A DNA stretch of 64,000 nt from UBA6952 sp045562575 (GTDB lineage Bacteria; Chloroflexota; Dehalococcoidia; Lucifugimonadales; UBA6952), in NCBI GenBank assembly GCA_045562575.1, contig JBJKVQ010000040.1:1-64000 (forward strand), in the 5' to 3' direction. This document shows, one piece after another, positions 17,166 to 27,059 of this stretch. The notes beneath the pieces were generated by a model. That model was not told the origin of the DNA. It saw only the letters and a program-made list of their open reading frames with translations, and searched no databases. The position numbers were made by a program, and so were the translations under genes. The number at the start of each line of letters is the position of its first letter. Within the stretch, counting starts at the first letter, position 1.

Positions 17166-18278
17166 ATGACTAATCAACAAAGCTTAAATAGTGTAGATAT
17201 GCTACTGAATATGGGTCCGCAACACCCATCTACTCATGGAGTTTTTAGAATGGTCCTTCAAATAGATGGAGAACGTGTTATAGATGTGGAACCCTATATA
17301 GGTTATCTACATCGTGGATCAGAAAAATTATCTGAAGGAGAACAATATGCACAAATCGTCACTCTTTTTGATCGATTAGACTATTTAGCTAATTTCAACA
17401 ATGAGCTTGTTTTTTGTATGGCAGTTGAAAAATTAATGGGGGTTGAAATCCCTGAAAGAGCAGAATATATAAGAGTAATTTTATGTGAACTCAATCGCAT
17501 ATCTAGCCATTTCCTTTTCTACGGCACTATGGGGATGGATGCTGGTGCAAGTACCCCAATATTATACGGATTCAGGGATAGGGAAAAAATCCAATCTTTA
17601 TTTGAGTCTGTAAGTGGTGCAAGAATGATGCATAATTACTTCAGGATAGGTGGAGTTAAAGAAGATTTACCTACTGATTTTTTTGAAAATATATATTGGT
17701 TATTAGAAGAAATAAAACAAGGGGTAGATCAAGCTGATAGTCTACTATCCTTCAATGAAATATTCCTAAATCGAACAAGAAATATTGGATTAATAAACGC
17801 TGCAGATGCGATAGATTTTGGACTAACTGGACCAAACTTACGAGCATCAGGAGTTTCATATGATTTGAGAAAAAATGACCCTTATTCTATTTATGACAGG
17901 TTTGATTTTGATATTCCAGTAGGTGACCGCGGAGATGTTTGGGATAGATATTTTGTGAGAATTCAAGAAATACGAGAATCAATTAAAATTATTGAACAAG
18001 CCTTGAAGCAAATACCTGAAGGAGAAATTACAGCAAATGTCAGAAGAATAGCACGACCTCCAGAGGGTGATATTTTTGTGCATGCTGAAAATCCCCGTGG
18101 TGACTTTGGTGTATATTTAGTTAGTGATGGTTCAGATAAACCTTACAGATTAAAAATTCGTCCTCCATCATTTTGCAACTTGATGGCCTTGAGGCATATG
18201 ATGAGAAATGCCTATGTATCTGATTCTGTTATGATTTTAGGTTCAATAGATATTGTATTAGGTGAAGTAGACCGATGA
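17166..18278 (+). CDS. nuoD: NADH-quinone oxidoreductase subunit D
   Basis: A 370-residue 49 kDa-family subunit forming much of the quinone pocket with NuoB. MGPQHPSTHGVFRMVLQ (residues 16-32) holds the quinone-contact histidine, and GYLHRGSEKLSE, MGMDAGASTPILYGF and FCNLMALRHMM are further family motifs. The ATG at 17166 follows nuoC by three bases. Its last bases overlap the nuoH start through ATGA, indicating coupled translation. Confidence 0.95.
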   Translation: MTNQQSLNSVDMLLNMGPQHPSTHGVFRMVLQIDGERVIDVEPYIGYLHRGSEKLSEGEQYAQIVTLFDRLDYLANFNNELVFCMAVEKLMGVEIPERAEYIRVILCELNRISSHFLFYGTMGMDAGASTPILYGFRDREKIQSLFESVSGARMMHNYFRIGGVKEDLPTDFFENIYWLLEEIKQGVDQADSLLSFNEIFLNRTRNIGLINAADAIDFGLTGPNLRASGVSYDLRKNDPYSIYDRFDFDIPVGDRGDVWDRYFVRIQEIRESIKIIEQALKQIPEGEITANVRRIARPPEGDIFVHAENPRGDFGVYLVSDGSDKPYRLKIRPPSFCNLMALRHMMRNAYVSDSVMILGSIDIVLGEVDR

Positions 18279-19408
18279 GTATTATGGACCTTTTCTTACT
18301 ACAAGTAAAAATTATTGCACTTTTTGGTGGTCTGACAATCGTGGTTTTATCTATGGTGTGGCTCGAGCGCAGAGTCTTGGGTAAAATACAACGAAGAATA
18401 GGCCCTAACCGTGTAGGACCACAAGGACTTTTACAACCACTTGCAGACGGTATAAAACTGTTAGTGAAAGAGGATATAATCCCAGAGTCTGCAGATAAAT
18501 GGGTTTATTGGCTTGCCCCAATCATTGTTTTTGTCCCTCCATTTGTTATATGGGTCACAATACCTTTAGCTAGCGACAATTCTATACTAGCAGTAAATAA
18601 TATGCATCTAGGTTTGCTTTTTGTAATAGCCTTAACAGTTGTTTCGATAACTGGATTAGTTATGGCAGGATGGGGATCTGCTAATAAATATGCAATACTC
18701 GGAGGATTACGATCAACAGCACAGCTGATTAGTTATGAAATACCTATAATTATGGTCGCTATTTCTGTATTAATAATATGCCAAACTACTGATTTAAAAG
18801 AAATTGTAGATCAGCAAAATGTCATTCCATATGTAGTTTACCTTCCGTTAGGCCTTCTGCTTTTCTTTATAGCAGGCATTGCTGAGGTTGGGAGAATTCC
18901 TTTTGATATATATCATGCCGAATCAGAAATTGTAGGAGGCCCATTTGTAGAATATAGTGGAGCTCATTGGTCTGTTTTCTACTTGGCTGAATACATCCAA
19001 ACTTTTACTATCGCAGTTTTAATTACACTTCTATTCCTTGGTGGGTGGCATATACCATTTATATCATTTGAAGAAAACATAGTGTTAGGCTTCTTTGTAA
19101 CAATTATAAAATCATATGCAGTTATATTAATCATATTTTGGTTTCGTGGTACTTTTCCAAGAATGAGAATAGACCAACTTATGTCTTTCGCCTGGAAAGT
19201 TTTGATACCTTTATCATTTGCAAATGTAATATTTTCTTCAATAGTTATTTTTTACGATATACCTCTTTTAGTATTGTCGATTATTAATATTTTGATAACC
19301 ATTCTTATGGGATATGTCTTGTACAACAAATTTACAACTCCTGCAAAAATAGATGCAGAAGAAATGTTACGTAAAGCTAGAAATTATAAATTACCAGAGG
19401 GAATATAA
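18275..19408 (+). CDS. nuoH: NADH-quinone oxidoreductase subunit H
   Basis: A 377-residue membrane subunit with about eight helices that joins the quinone chamber to the proton-pumping arm. RRIGPNRVGPQGLLQPLADG (residues 41-60) and AEVGRIPFDIYHAESEIVGG (about 202-221) are the conserved loops; the latter carries the acidic residues of the E-channel. The ATG overlaps the nuoD stop. Confidence 0.95.
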   Translation: MSIMDLFLLQVKIIALFGGLTIVVLSMVWLERRVLGKIQRRIGPNRVGPQGLLQPLADGIKLLVKEDIIPESADKWVYWLAPIIVFVPPFVIWVTIPLASDNSILAVNNMHLGLLFVIALTVVSITGLVMAGWGSANKYAILGGLRSTAQLISYEIPIIMVAISVLIICQTTDLKEIVDQQNVIPYVVYLPLGLLLFFIAGIAEVGRIPFDIYHAESEIVGGPFVEYSGAHWSVFYLAEYIQTFTIAVLITLLFLGGWHIPFISFEENIVLGFFVTIIKSYAVILIIFWFRGTFPRMRIDQLMSFAWKVLIPLSFANVIFSSIVIFYDIPLLVLSIINILITILMGYVLYNKFTTPAKIDAEEMLRKARNYKLPEGI

Positions 19409-19894
19409 ATGTTAAGTAGTATAAAAGGTTTAATGACTACGATTTCGGAATTTTTCAGACCTATTGTGACAGCACAATATCCTGAAAAACATTTACCTAT
19501 AGCGGATCGGTACATGGGATTCCCAGTTCTTATGTATGATGGTGCGGTAGATGAACCGTATTGTACCGGATGCATGGTATGTGTAAGAAACTGTCCTACG
19601 GGATGCATGAGTGCGATAATGAAAGATAATCCAAAAAATGAATCTGGGGAAAGTAAACGAAGAAAAATAATTGATGAATTTGAAATCAACTTAGGGCGCT
19701 GTATATTATGTGGAATTTGTGTAGATGTTTGTAATTTTGATGCAATTGAAATGAGTCATCAACACGAATTATCAGTCGTCAACCGAAATGGTAATAGGGC
19801 AAATTTACAACAACTTATAGAAATGGGTAAAAATTACCAAGAAGAAACGAACTGGGCCCCACCAGTTAAAGTAACAAAGGAATCTAAAGAATAA
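19409..19894 (+). CDS. nuoI: NADH-quinone oxidoreductase subunit I (2x[4Fe-4S])
   Basis: A 161-residue ferredoxin-like subunit with two [4Fe-4S] sites: CTGCMVCVRNCP (residues 52-63) and CILCGICVDVC (about 96-106), the latter followed by NFDAIEMSHQHEL. These correspond to clusters N6a and N6b. It starts directly after the nuoH stop. Because nuoE, nuoF and nuoG are absent from this operon, NuoI may be where an alternative donor such as reduced ferredoxin delivers electrons. Confidence 0.94.
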   Translation: MLSSIKGLMTTISEFFRPIVTAQYPEKHLPIADRYMGFPVLMYDGAVDEPYCTGCMVCVRNCPTGCMSAIMKDNPKNESGESKRRKIIDEFEINLGRCILCGICVDVCNFDAIEMSHQHELSVVNRNGNRANLQQLIEMGKNYQEETNWAPPVKVTKESKE

Positions 19895-19895
19895 G

Positions 19896-20387
19896 ATGAA
19901 CAGCTTACTAGTTTTTTATATATTAAGTTCAATTATAACTGTTTCAGCAATTGGTGTGGTTACAAGTCGTCATGTTGTCCATGCGACATTTTATCTATTA
20001 ATTAGCTTATTTGGTATAGCTGGAGTCTTTGTAGTTTTGCTTTCACAATTTTTGGCAATAGTACAAATTTTACTTTATGGCGGCGCGATAATTATTGTTA
20101 TACTTTTTGCATTAATGCTCACTAATATTTCTGATTTTAATTTTCAAGTTGAAAACAAACACTGGAAATATTCTCTTGTAGCTTCAATTTTATTTTTCAT
20201 AACAGGGACTATTGCATTCATCACTACTGGTGGAAATACAGTAACTGGAACTCTAGGAACAGATATGAGAAATATTGGTATAGAACTTTTTTCATATTGG
20301 GGAATTCCTTTTGAAATTGTATCAGTTATTTTGTTAGTAGCTCTGATTGGAGCAATAGTTGTATCAAATACAGAAAGTAATAAATAA
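19896..20387 (+). CDS. nuoJ: NADH-quinone oxidoreductase subunit J
   Basis: A 163-residue membrane subunit with five helices. HVVHATFYLLISLFGIAGVF (residues 27-46) and QILLYGGAIIIVILFALML (about 57-75), including the pi-bulge helix, are family hallmarks. Its stop overlaps the nuoK start by one base. Confidence 0.92.
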   Translation: MNSLLVFYILSSIITVSAIGVVTSRHVVHATFYLLISLFGIAGVFVVLLSQFLAIVQILLYGGAIIIVILFALMLTNISDFNFQVENKHWKYSLVASILFFITGTIAFITTGGNTVTGTLGTDMRNIGIELFSYWGIPFEIVSVILLVALIGAIVVSNTESNK

Positions 20388-20701
20388 TGGGTGAATTAAG
20401 TCTTATACACATTCAAATCACAAGTATTGTATTATTTTCCATCGGTATCTATGGAGTTCTTTCACGCAGAAATGCAGTACTGATTTTACTCGCAATAGAA
20501 CTCATGCTTAATGCCGTAAATCTCAATTTGATTGGAGTTAGCGCATTTTTAGATCAATCAAGATATTTAGGGCATATCCTCATAATTTTTATCATAACAA
20601 TTGCTGCAGCAGAAGTAGGATTAGCTTTAGCTATTGTCTTAAAACTTTATAAAGAAAAACGAAATACTGATGTTGATAAACTCGATGTTTTGAAATGGTA
20701 A
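20387..20701 (+). CDS. nuoK: NADH-quinone oxidoreductase subunit K
   Basis: A 104-residue, three-helix subunit of the MrpC/MnhC family. The conserved glutamates are in LLAIELMLNAVNLNLI (residues 32-47) and AAAEVGLALAIVLKLY (about 73-88), both part of the proton path. Start and length are typical. Confidence 0.94.
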   Translation: MGELSLIHIQITSIVLFSIGIYGVLSRRNAVLILLAIELMLNAVNLNLIGVSAFLDQSRYLGHILIIFIITIAAAEVGLALAIVLKLYKEKRNTDVDKLDVLKW

Positions 20702-20725
20702 CAATCTATCAAAGGAAATGAATTA

Positions 20726-22711
20726 ATGGAAATAAATGAAGCAGCTTTACAAGCTCCAAGCAATCTGGGAATAGTATGGTGGGCACCTATCCTCTATATA
20801 ATCTCTTTTGTTATTTTAGGACTATTAAGTAGAACCAAAATTAAATATACCTATTTTATTCCAATTATAGTTTCATTTATTAGTATTGGAATTTTCATAA
20901 CTATTTTTCACACTTATGTAACAAATAATTGGGAACGTTATGGTTGTGACATTATAGGAGTTTGTTGGAATGGTATCGATCCTTGGTTTGTTATTGGTGA
21001 TATAAAAATGCATTTTGGAGCAATCATTGATGGCCTTACAGTGACAATGTTGGGATTGATAAGTATTGTTGGTTCCTTGGTCATTATTTATTCAGTATCA
21101 TATATGCATGATGATCCAAGAAAAACCTGGTATTTTTCTTGTATATCATTTTTTATTGCAGCAATGTTATTCCTAGTTTTAGCAAACAATCTACTTCTAA
21201 TTTATGTGGCATGGGAATTAGTAGGTTTAGGATCATACCTCCTTATTGGGTTTTGGTACGGAAAACAAACTGCAGTCGATGCAGCAAAAAAAGCATTTAT
21301 CACTACCCGAATAGGCGATGTTGGTTTAATGATTGGTATTTTAATTTTAGGCACTAGTTTTACAACCAGTAGTGGTTCAATTGGAACCTTCCATATTCCT
21401 GACATTATTAATGCAGCTCAACAAGGAATGTATAGCACGTCTGAACTTAATTGGGCTTGTCTGCTAATTTTCCTTGGCGCAATGGGTAAATCAGCTCAAT
21501 TTCCTCTACATATATGGCTACCAGACGCTATGGAGGGACCAACACCTGTCAGTGCATTAATTCATGCAGCCACAATGGTTACCGCAGGTATCTATCTTAC
21601 AGCTAGGTTATATCCCCTATATGAAATTTCTACTATAGCCCTTACTGTTGTGACAATTATAGGCCTCATTACTGCTATCATTGCTGCATCAATGGCATTA
21701 GTAATGAATGATCTGAAAAAAATTCTTGCTTATTCAACAGTTAGCCATTTAGGATTAATGATTTTTGGTATAGGAACAGGTGGATATGCAGCAGCTATGT
21801 TGCATCTAGTAGCTCATGGATTTTCAAAAGCCCTCTTATTTCTTTCTGCTGGTAATATTATGCATTCCTTGCACGAAGAAACAGACATACGGAAAATGGG
21901 GAATCTTCGACATTATATGCCGATAACTACTATTTGTTTTCTTATTGGTGCACTTTCATTATCTGGTATTCCACCCCTTAGTGGCTACTTTAGTAAAGAT
22001 ATGCTACTTCATGGTGTAACACATGGAAAAATAGATTTTACAAATATTTATTTCATACTAAGTTTAGGATTTATTTTTCTAAGTTCCCTTTATATGACAA
22101 GGGTATTTATACTAGTATTTTGGTCTAAATCAACAACAGAATACAAAGATATTCATGAGGCACCAAAGACTATGAATATTCCTATCATAATTCTTACATT
22201 TTTCAGTATAGTTTTTGGCATTATAACGTGTTTAATATATCAAGATACACTGTTTGATATTATGTATTTGGTTACATGGGGTTTTCTTGATGATCCGCTT
22301 CATTTTGAATTTGATTTGATACTAACAATCCTTTCAGTTGGATTCGCACTAAGTGGTATTATTGCAGGATATTTTTTATATCAAGAAAATTATGTAACCA
22401 AATCTGTATTCCATTCTGGATTATTTAAATCATTAAATAATCTTATTTCACGTAAATATTATTTGGATGATGCATATAATTGGATAGTTACAAATATCGT
22501 CAACAAAATAACGGCTATTGTATCCTATGTTGATCGAGTATTTGTAAATGACATTGGAATAAATAGTCCTGGTGAAGCTATTCGAGCGACTTCAAATAAA
22601 TTACGGTATATTCAAACTGGAAAAGTATATAACTATGCCCTCTTTATTGTGCTGAGCATATCGGTAATTGTACTTATCTGGATATTTATTGAAACTGGTA
22701 AAATCTTATAG
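20726..22711 (+). CDS. nuoL: NADH-quinone oxidoreductase subunit L
   Basis: A 661-residue antiporter-like pumping subunit with the long C-terminal lateral helix. Conserved sequences include VAWELVGLGSYLLIGFWYG (around residue 160, with the key Glu), LHIWLPDAMEGPTPVSALIH (around 255-275), and KKILAYSTVSHLGLM (around 330). AAAGGAAA 11 bases upstream supports the ATG. It is the most distal pump in complex I. Confidence 0.95.
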   Translation: MEINEAALQAPSNLGIVWWAPILYIISFVILGLLSRTKIKYTYFIPIIVSFISIGIFITIFHTYVTNNWERYGCDIIGVCWNGIDPWFVIGDIKMHFGAIIDGLTVTMLGLISIVGSLVIIYSVSYMHDDPRKTWYFSCISFFIAAMLFLVLANNLLLIYVAWELVGLGSYLLIGFWYGKQTAVDAAKKAFITTRIGDVGLMIGILILGTSFTTSSGSIGTFHIPDIINAAQQGMYSTSELNWACLLIFLGAMGKSAQFPLHIWLPDAMEGPTPVSALIHAATMVTAGIYLTARLYPLYEISTIALTVVTIIGLITAIIAASMALVMNDLKKILAYSTVSHLGLMIFGIGTGGYAAAMLHLVAHGFSKALLFLSAGNIMHSLHEETDIRKMGNLRHYMPITTICFLIGALSLSGIPPLSGYFSKDMLLHGVTHGKIDFTNIYFILSLGFIFLSSLYMTRVFILVFWSKSTTEYKDIHEAPKTMNIPIIILTFFSIVFGIITCLIYQDTLFDIMYLVTWGFLDDPLHFEFDLILTILSVGFALSGIIAGYFLYQENYVTKSVFHSGLFKSLNNLISRKYYLDDAYNWIVTNIVNKITAIVSYVDRVFVNDIGINSPGEAIRATSNKLRYIQTGKVYNYALFIVLSISVIVLIWIFIETGKIL

Positions 22712-22720
22712 GAGAACTCA

Positions 22721-24220
22721 TTGGATAGTTGGATATTACCTTTAATACTTATCGTACCCGTACTAACACTACTGGCTATATTGTTTATACCCAAAAATAA
22801 TGATGGAATTATAAAAAATATAACCATTTTTGGTTCAGCTATTTCTGGGATTCTTTCATTATACGTCTTTATGGCATATGCTCAAACCAGAGATCCAAAT
22901 CAATTCGATTTTTCTATGGTTTGGTTTCGCAATTTATCTATTCGATTAGATTTTGGCGTAGATGGTATATCGGCATTAATGGTTTTATTAGTTGGAATTG
23001 TATATCTAACTGGGACTCTTATTTCTTGTAAAATAAATGAAAGAATAAAAGAGTTTTTTATTTTATATATCTTATTAATTATCGGCGTCTATGGCGTATT
23101 TATCTCACAAGACCTCTTCTTCTTCTTCTTCTTCTATGAATTGGCAGTCGTCCCAATGTATTTACTAATTGCCGTTTGGGGTAGCAGTTCAGACTTTAAA
23201 ACATTTACAAGAACAAAAGAATATGGGGCATTAAAATTAATGCTTGTCCTGGTAGCAAGTAGCGTACTTATTTGGATTGGAATTTTATCCACATTCATTG
23301 TTGCTAATCAAAATAGCTTCTTATTTAAAGACTTAATAGATGCAAATATTGGAAAAGATTTCCAGATTTTTATTTTCCCATTCTTTTTAATTGGTTTTGG
23401 AGTTTTGGCTGGGTTGTGGCCTTTTCACACATGGTCACCAGACGGACATGTTGCTGCGCCAACTTCTGTGAGTATGGTTCATGCAGGGATATTAATGAAA
23501 TTGGGAGCATATGGAATTTTACGAAGTATAGAATTTTTACCGGCTGGTGCTCAAGAATGGATGTGGCTTTTACTAATTCTAGGTACAATAAACGTAGTGT
23601 ATGGAGCATTGTCAGCAATGGCTCAAAGTGATCTTAAATATGTCATTGGATATAGTAGTGTAAGTCATATGGGCTATGTCTTGATGGGACTAGCAACTTT
23701 GAATGTGATTGGTACAGCCGGAGCAGTATTACAAATGTTTTCTCATGGAATAATGACAGCATTATTTTTCGCATTAGTAGGAGTAATATACGAACGAACG
23801 CATAGTAGGGATATAGAAACACTTGATGGTTTAATTAAACCTATGGGTATTGCCGGTACCTTGTTTGTTATTGCTGGATTAACGTCTCTTGGCCTACCGG
23901 GATTAAGCGGATTTGTTGCAGAATTATTCATATTTATTGGTGTATTTCAAACAAACCCTTTCATGGCAATATTAGGTGTCATAGGAGCCGCTATAACTGC
24001 TATATATATCCTACGATTAATTGCTAGAATATTTTTTGGTACTGTTTCCGAAAAATGGGCAAATTTACCTGACATTAGTAAATTTGAATTAATACCATCT
24101 GTAATTCTTGTATTCTTTATAATATTTATGGGTGTTTTACCAATCTATTTTATTGATGCTGTGGATGAATCAGTAAAACAATTAATTAACTCATATTTGT
24201 CAAACTTTGTAGCTGGATAA
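22721..24220 (+). CDS. nuoM: NADH-quinone oxidoreductase subunit M
   Basis: A 499-residue antiporter-like pumping subunit. FYELAVVPMYLLIAVWG (about residues 138-154) carries the conserved Glu, and WPFHTWSPDGHVAAPTSVSM and KYVIGYSSVSHMGYVLMG are further signatures. It begins with TTG at 22721, after AGGAGAAC. A short TTC repeat encodes a run of phenylalanines just before the YELAV motif. Confidence 0.95.
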   Translation: MDSWILPLILIVPVLTLLAILFIPKNNDGIIKNITIFGSAISGILSLYVFMAYAQTRDPNQFDFSMVWFRNLSIRLDFGVDGISALMVLLVGIVYLTGTLISCKINERIKEFFILYILLIIGVYGVFISQDLFFFFFFYELAVVPMYLLIAVWGSSSDFKTFTRTKEYGALKLMLVLVASSVLIWIGILSTFIVANQNSFLFKDLIDANIGKDFQIFIFPFFLIGFGVLAGLWPFHTWSPDGHVAAPTSVSMVHAGILMKLGAYGILRSIEFLPAGAQEWMWLLLILGTINVVYGALSAMAQSDLKYVIGYSSVSHMGYVLMGLATLNVIGTAGAVLQMFSHGIMTALFFALVGVIYERTHSRDIETLDGLIKPMGIAGTLFVIAGLTSLGLPGLSGFVAELFIFIGVFQTNPFMAILGVIGAAITAIYILRLIARIFFGTVSEKWANLPDISKFELIPSVILVFFIIFMGVLPIYFIDAVDESVKQLINSYLSNFVAG

Positions 24221-24223
24221 CAC

Positions 24224-25732
24224 ATGGAAAATATAACAAACAATTTATCATACCTTATACCTGAAATTATAATTACCGTACTTGGATTTATAATAATAGG
24301 CATTGGAATTTTTACCCGTATAAGAAATAAATTTGTACTCCCTTTTGTTTCAATTAGTGGGCTGATTTTTACTGCGATTTATATTACATTCTTCTTTAAT
24401 TTTGGCAATATTCATATACTATCAACAACAGATCACAACCAAATGAATGACTTGTTTATATACGGGGGTTTATTAAAATTAGACTCATTTTCCTTACTTT
24501 TTAAATTTATATTTATCATTCTTGGTATTTTCATAATCCTTATGTCAATCGATTATGTTGATAAATATGTAAACCATGAAGGTGAATTTTATGGACTAAT
24601 CATCCTTTCAATTGCCGGTATGATGATAATGTCTGCTGCAAATGAATTACTAACTGCCTACATTGGTCTAGAGTTACTAAGTTTTAGTTTATATATATTA
24701 GTTTCGCTAGGAAATGACCCTGAAAAAACAAATGAATCGAGTATTAAATATATTTTACTCGGCGGATTTACTTCAGCATTAGTTCTTTATGGTATAAGTC
24801 AAATTTATACAGAACTTGTTAAAAATGATATTGTTAACCCTACTTTCTTTTCATCAATAGGAATATATGCCACTCAATACGAAAACTTTCCGCCACTTTT
24901 CATTTTTGGACTATTCCTCTTAATCACAGGTCTCGGATTTAAAATTGCTGCGGTTCCATTTCACACATGGGCTCCGGATATTTATGAGGGTGCACCATTA
25001 CCAATAGCAGGATATTTAGCTACTGCATCAAAACTTGCTGGAATAGCTTTGATCCTTAGAATTTTCGCTGAAATTTTTGAAGGTTCACATTCAAGTCTCA
25101 TTATAATTGTTGCCATTTTGGCAATTCTAACAATGTCCTTAGGTAACATTACAGCTATAGCCCAAACAAAATATCGAAGACTTATAGCATATTCAGGAAT
25201 CAGCCATATGGGATATATTCTAGTTGGATTAGCTACAAATACAATAGATTCTTATAGTGCAGTAATACTACATTCAATAGGATATGCGTTTTCCGGGTTG
25301 CTGATATTTGGTGTTTTAATTTCTTTTTATAATAGAACTAATAAAGAAAATATTAGTGATTTATCAGGGTTATATAAAACAAATTCATTCCTTGCACTTT
25401 GTTTAACTATTGCGTTGTTATCAACAGCAGGTTTGCCATTTTTTGTAGGTTTTATATCCAAGTTTTATCTATTTTTGGCAGCCGTTGAACAAGACTTATT
25501 ATGGCTTGTAATCATTGCCTTAATAAATAGTCTGATTTCTCTCTATTACTATTTAATGGTAATAAAAGAAATGTATGTAAATGAACCTGATGATATACAA
25601 GTAATCTCTACAAACAAGATAGAAAAATTAGTATTAATTACGTCATTAATTGGTGTAATTGGTCTAGGAATTTATCCTGAAATAATTATGGACGCAATTA
25701 ACAGTGCTTCAATTTCAGTTTTTATACGATAA
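24224..25732 (+). CDS. nuoN: NADH-quinone oxidoreductase subunit N
   Basis: A 502-residue antiporter-like subunit completing the membrane arm. TAYIGLELLSFSLYILVSL (about residues 144-162, with the key Glu), VPFHTWAPDIYEGAPLPIAG (about 245-264) and YRRLIAYSGISHMGYILVG are present. Only three bases separate it from nuoM. The operon continues into eno after 12 bases, with no terminator. Confidence 0.95.
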   Translation: MENITNNLSYLIPEIIITVLGFIIIGIGIFTRIRNKFVLPFVSISGLIFTAIYITFFFNFGNIHILSTTDHNQMNDLFIYGGLLKLDSFSLLFKFIFIILGIFIILMSIDYVDKYVNHEGEFYGLIILSIAGMMIMSAANELLTAYIGLELLSFSLYILVSLGNDPEKTNESSIKYILLGGFTSALVLYGISQIYTELVKNDIVNPTFFSSIGIYATQYENFPPLFIFGLFLLITGLGFKIAAVPFHTWAPDIYEGAPLPIAGYLATASKLAGIALILRIFAEIFEGSHSSLIIIVAILAILTMSLGNITAIAQTKYRRLIAYSGISHMGYILVGLATNTIDSYSAVILHSIGYAFSGLLIFGVLISFYNRTNKENISDLSGLYKTNSFLALCLTIALLSTAGLPFFVGFISKFYLFLAAVEQDLLWLVIIALINSLISLYYYLMVIKEMYVNEPDDIQVISTNKIEKLVLITSLIGVIGLGIYPEIIMDAINSASISVFIR

Positions 25733-25744
25733 ACAAGGGATAAT

Positions 25745-27043
25745 ATGTCAGATACCTTCCAGATAAAATCAATAATTGCTCACGAAATTTTAGATTCCAG
25801 GTCTAATCCAACTATAAAAGTATCAGTAACATTATCTGATAATACTGTGGGTACTGCTAATGTTCCTTCCGGAGCAAGTACTGGCGCACATGAAGCAATT
25901 GAGTTGAGGGATAACGATAAGAATAGGTTTTCTGGTAAAGGAGTCTTAAAAGCAGTCTCTAATGTAAATAACATCATTGCAAATAAACTAAATGGTATGA
26001 ATTTTTCAAACACTGAAGATATTGATAAAACACTCATCGATTTAGATGGAACCGAGAATAAAGCTAATTTGGGAGCAAATGCTATTTTAGGTGTATCACT
26101 TGCAACAATTCATGCAATTTCAAATTCAAGCAGTATTCCTCTCTATCAATACATTTCAAATATAACCAATAGTACTATGTCTCTTCCAGTGCCAATGTTC
26201 AATATTTTGAATGGAGGAAGTCATGCTTCTAACTCCACAGATATTCAGGAATTCATGATCATCCCTTCAGGATTAAACTCCTTCAGCGAAGCTCTACAAT
26301 TCGGAGCAGAAACCTACCAATCACTCAAATCTTTACTTTCTCAAGAAGGTAAATCGACTAATGTAGGGGATGAAGGCGGATTTGCTCCAGAAATGAAATC
26401 TAATCAAGCCGCAATAGAAATTATTTTAAAAGCTGTAGAAAATGCTGGTTACAAAATAGGAAAAGATTGTTATTTAGGGCTAGACATCGCTGCTTCTGAA
26501 TTCTATAAAGATCAAAAATATCACCTTAAAAAAGATAACTTAGATTTAGATAGTGATGAAATGGTCAACTACTTAATTAACTTAGTTAATTTATATCCTA
26601 TTTTAAGTATTGAAGATGGATTAGCAGAAGATGATTGGAACGGATGGGCTAATTTAACACATCAAATTGGAAGTAAAATCCAGTTAGTCGGGGATGACTT
26701 ATATACTACTAATGTCGCGAGACTGACAAAAGGTATTAATGAAATGAGTAGTAATTCTATTCTTATCAAATTTAATCAAATTGGAAGTATAACCGAAACT
26801 TTTAATACGATAGAATTAGCAAAAAATGCAAAATGGACTAATGTCATTAGTCATAGATCTGGTGAAACGGAAGATACAACTATTGCTGATTTGTCAGTAG
26901 GAACTGGTGCTGGGCAAATAAAAACTGGAGCGCCAGCAAGAAGTGAAAGAGTTGCAAAATATAATCGATTATTAAGTATTGAAGACGAGTTAAAAGGAAG
27001 TGTATCATACGCAGGGAAGTCTGCGTTTCCTTTTTTATCATAA
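25745..27043 (+). CDS. eno: Enolase
   Basis: A 432-residue enolase interconverting 2-phosphoglycerate and phosphoenolpyruvate. The signatures are VPSGASTGAHEAIELRD (residues 39-55), GDEGGFAPE near 205, the SIEDGLAEDDW metal-site region near 285, VGDDLYTTN near 315, and SHRSGETEDTTIADLSVG near 370. All of these active-site motifs appear intact. It sits 12 bases after nuoN and 16 bases before gap, so glycolytic enzymes appear to be transcribed with complex I. Confidence 0.97.
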   Translation: MSDTFQIKSIIAHEILDSRSNPTIKVSVTLSDNTVGTANVPSGASTGAHEAIELRDNDKNRFSGKGVLKAVSNVNNIIANKLNGMNFSNTEDIDKTLIDLDGTENKANLGANAILGVSLATIHAISNSSSIPLYQYISNITNSTMSLPVPMFNILNGGSHASNSTDIQEFMIIPSGLNSFSEALQFGAETYQSLKSLLSQEGKSTNVGDEGGFAPEMKSNQAAIEIILKAVENAGYKIGKDCYLGLDIAASEFYKDQKYHLKKDNLDLDSDEMVNYLINLVNLYPILSIEDGLAEDDWNGWANLTHQIGSKIQLVGDDLYTTNVARLTKGINEMSSNSILIKFNQIGSITETFNTIELAKNAKWTNVISHRSGETEDTTIADLSVGTGAGQIKTGAPARSERVAKYNRLLSIEDELKGSVSYAGKSAFPFLS

Positions 27044-27059
27044 TAATAAGGATTAAAAC

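Noticed and set aside
23115..23138. TTC microsatellite in nuoM
   Set aside because: It encodes a phenylalanine-rich stretch of a membrane helix just before the conserved YELAV motif; no frame effect.
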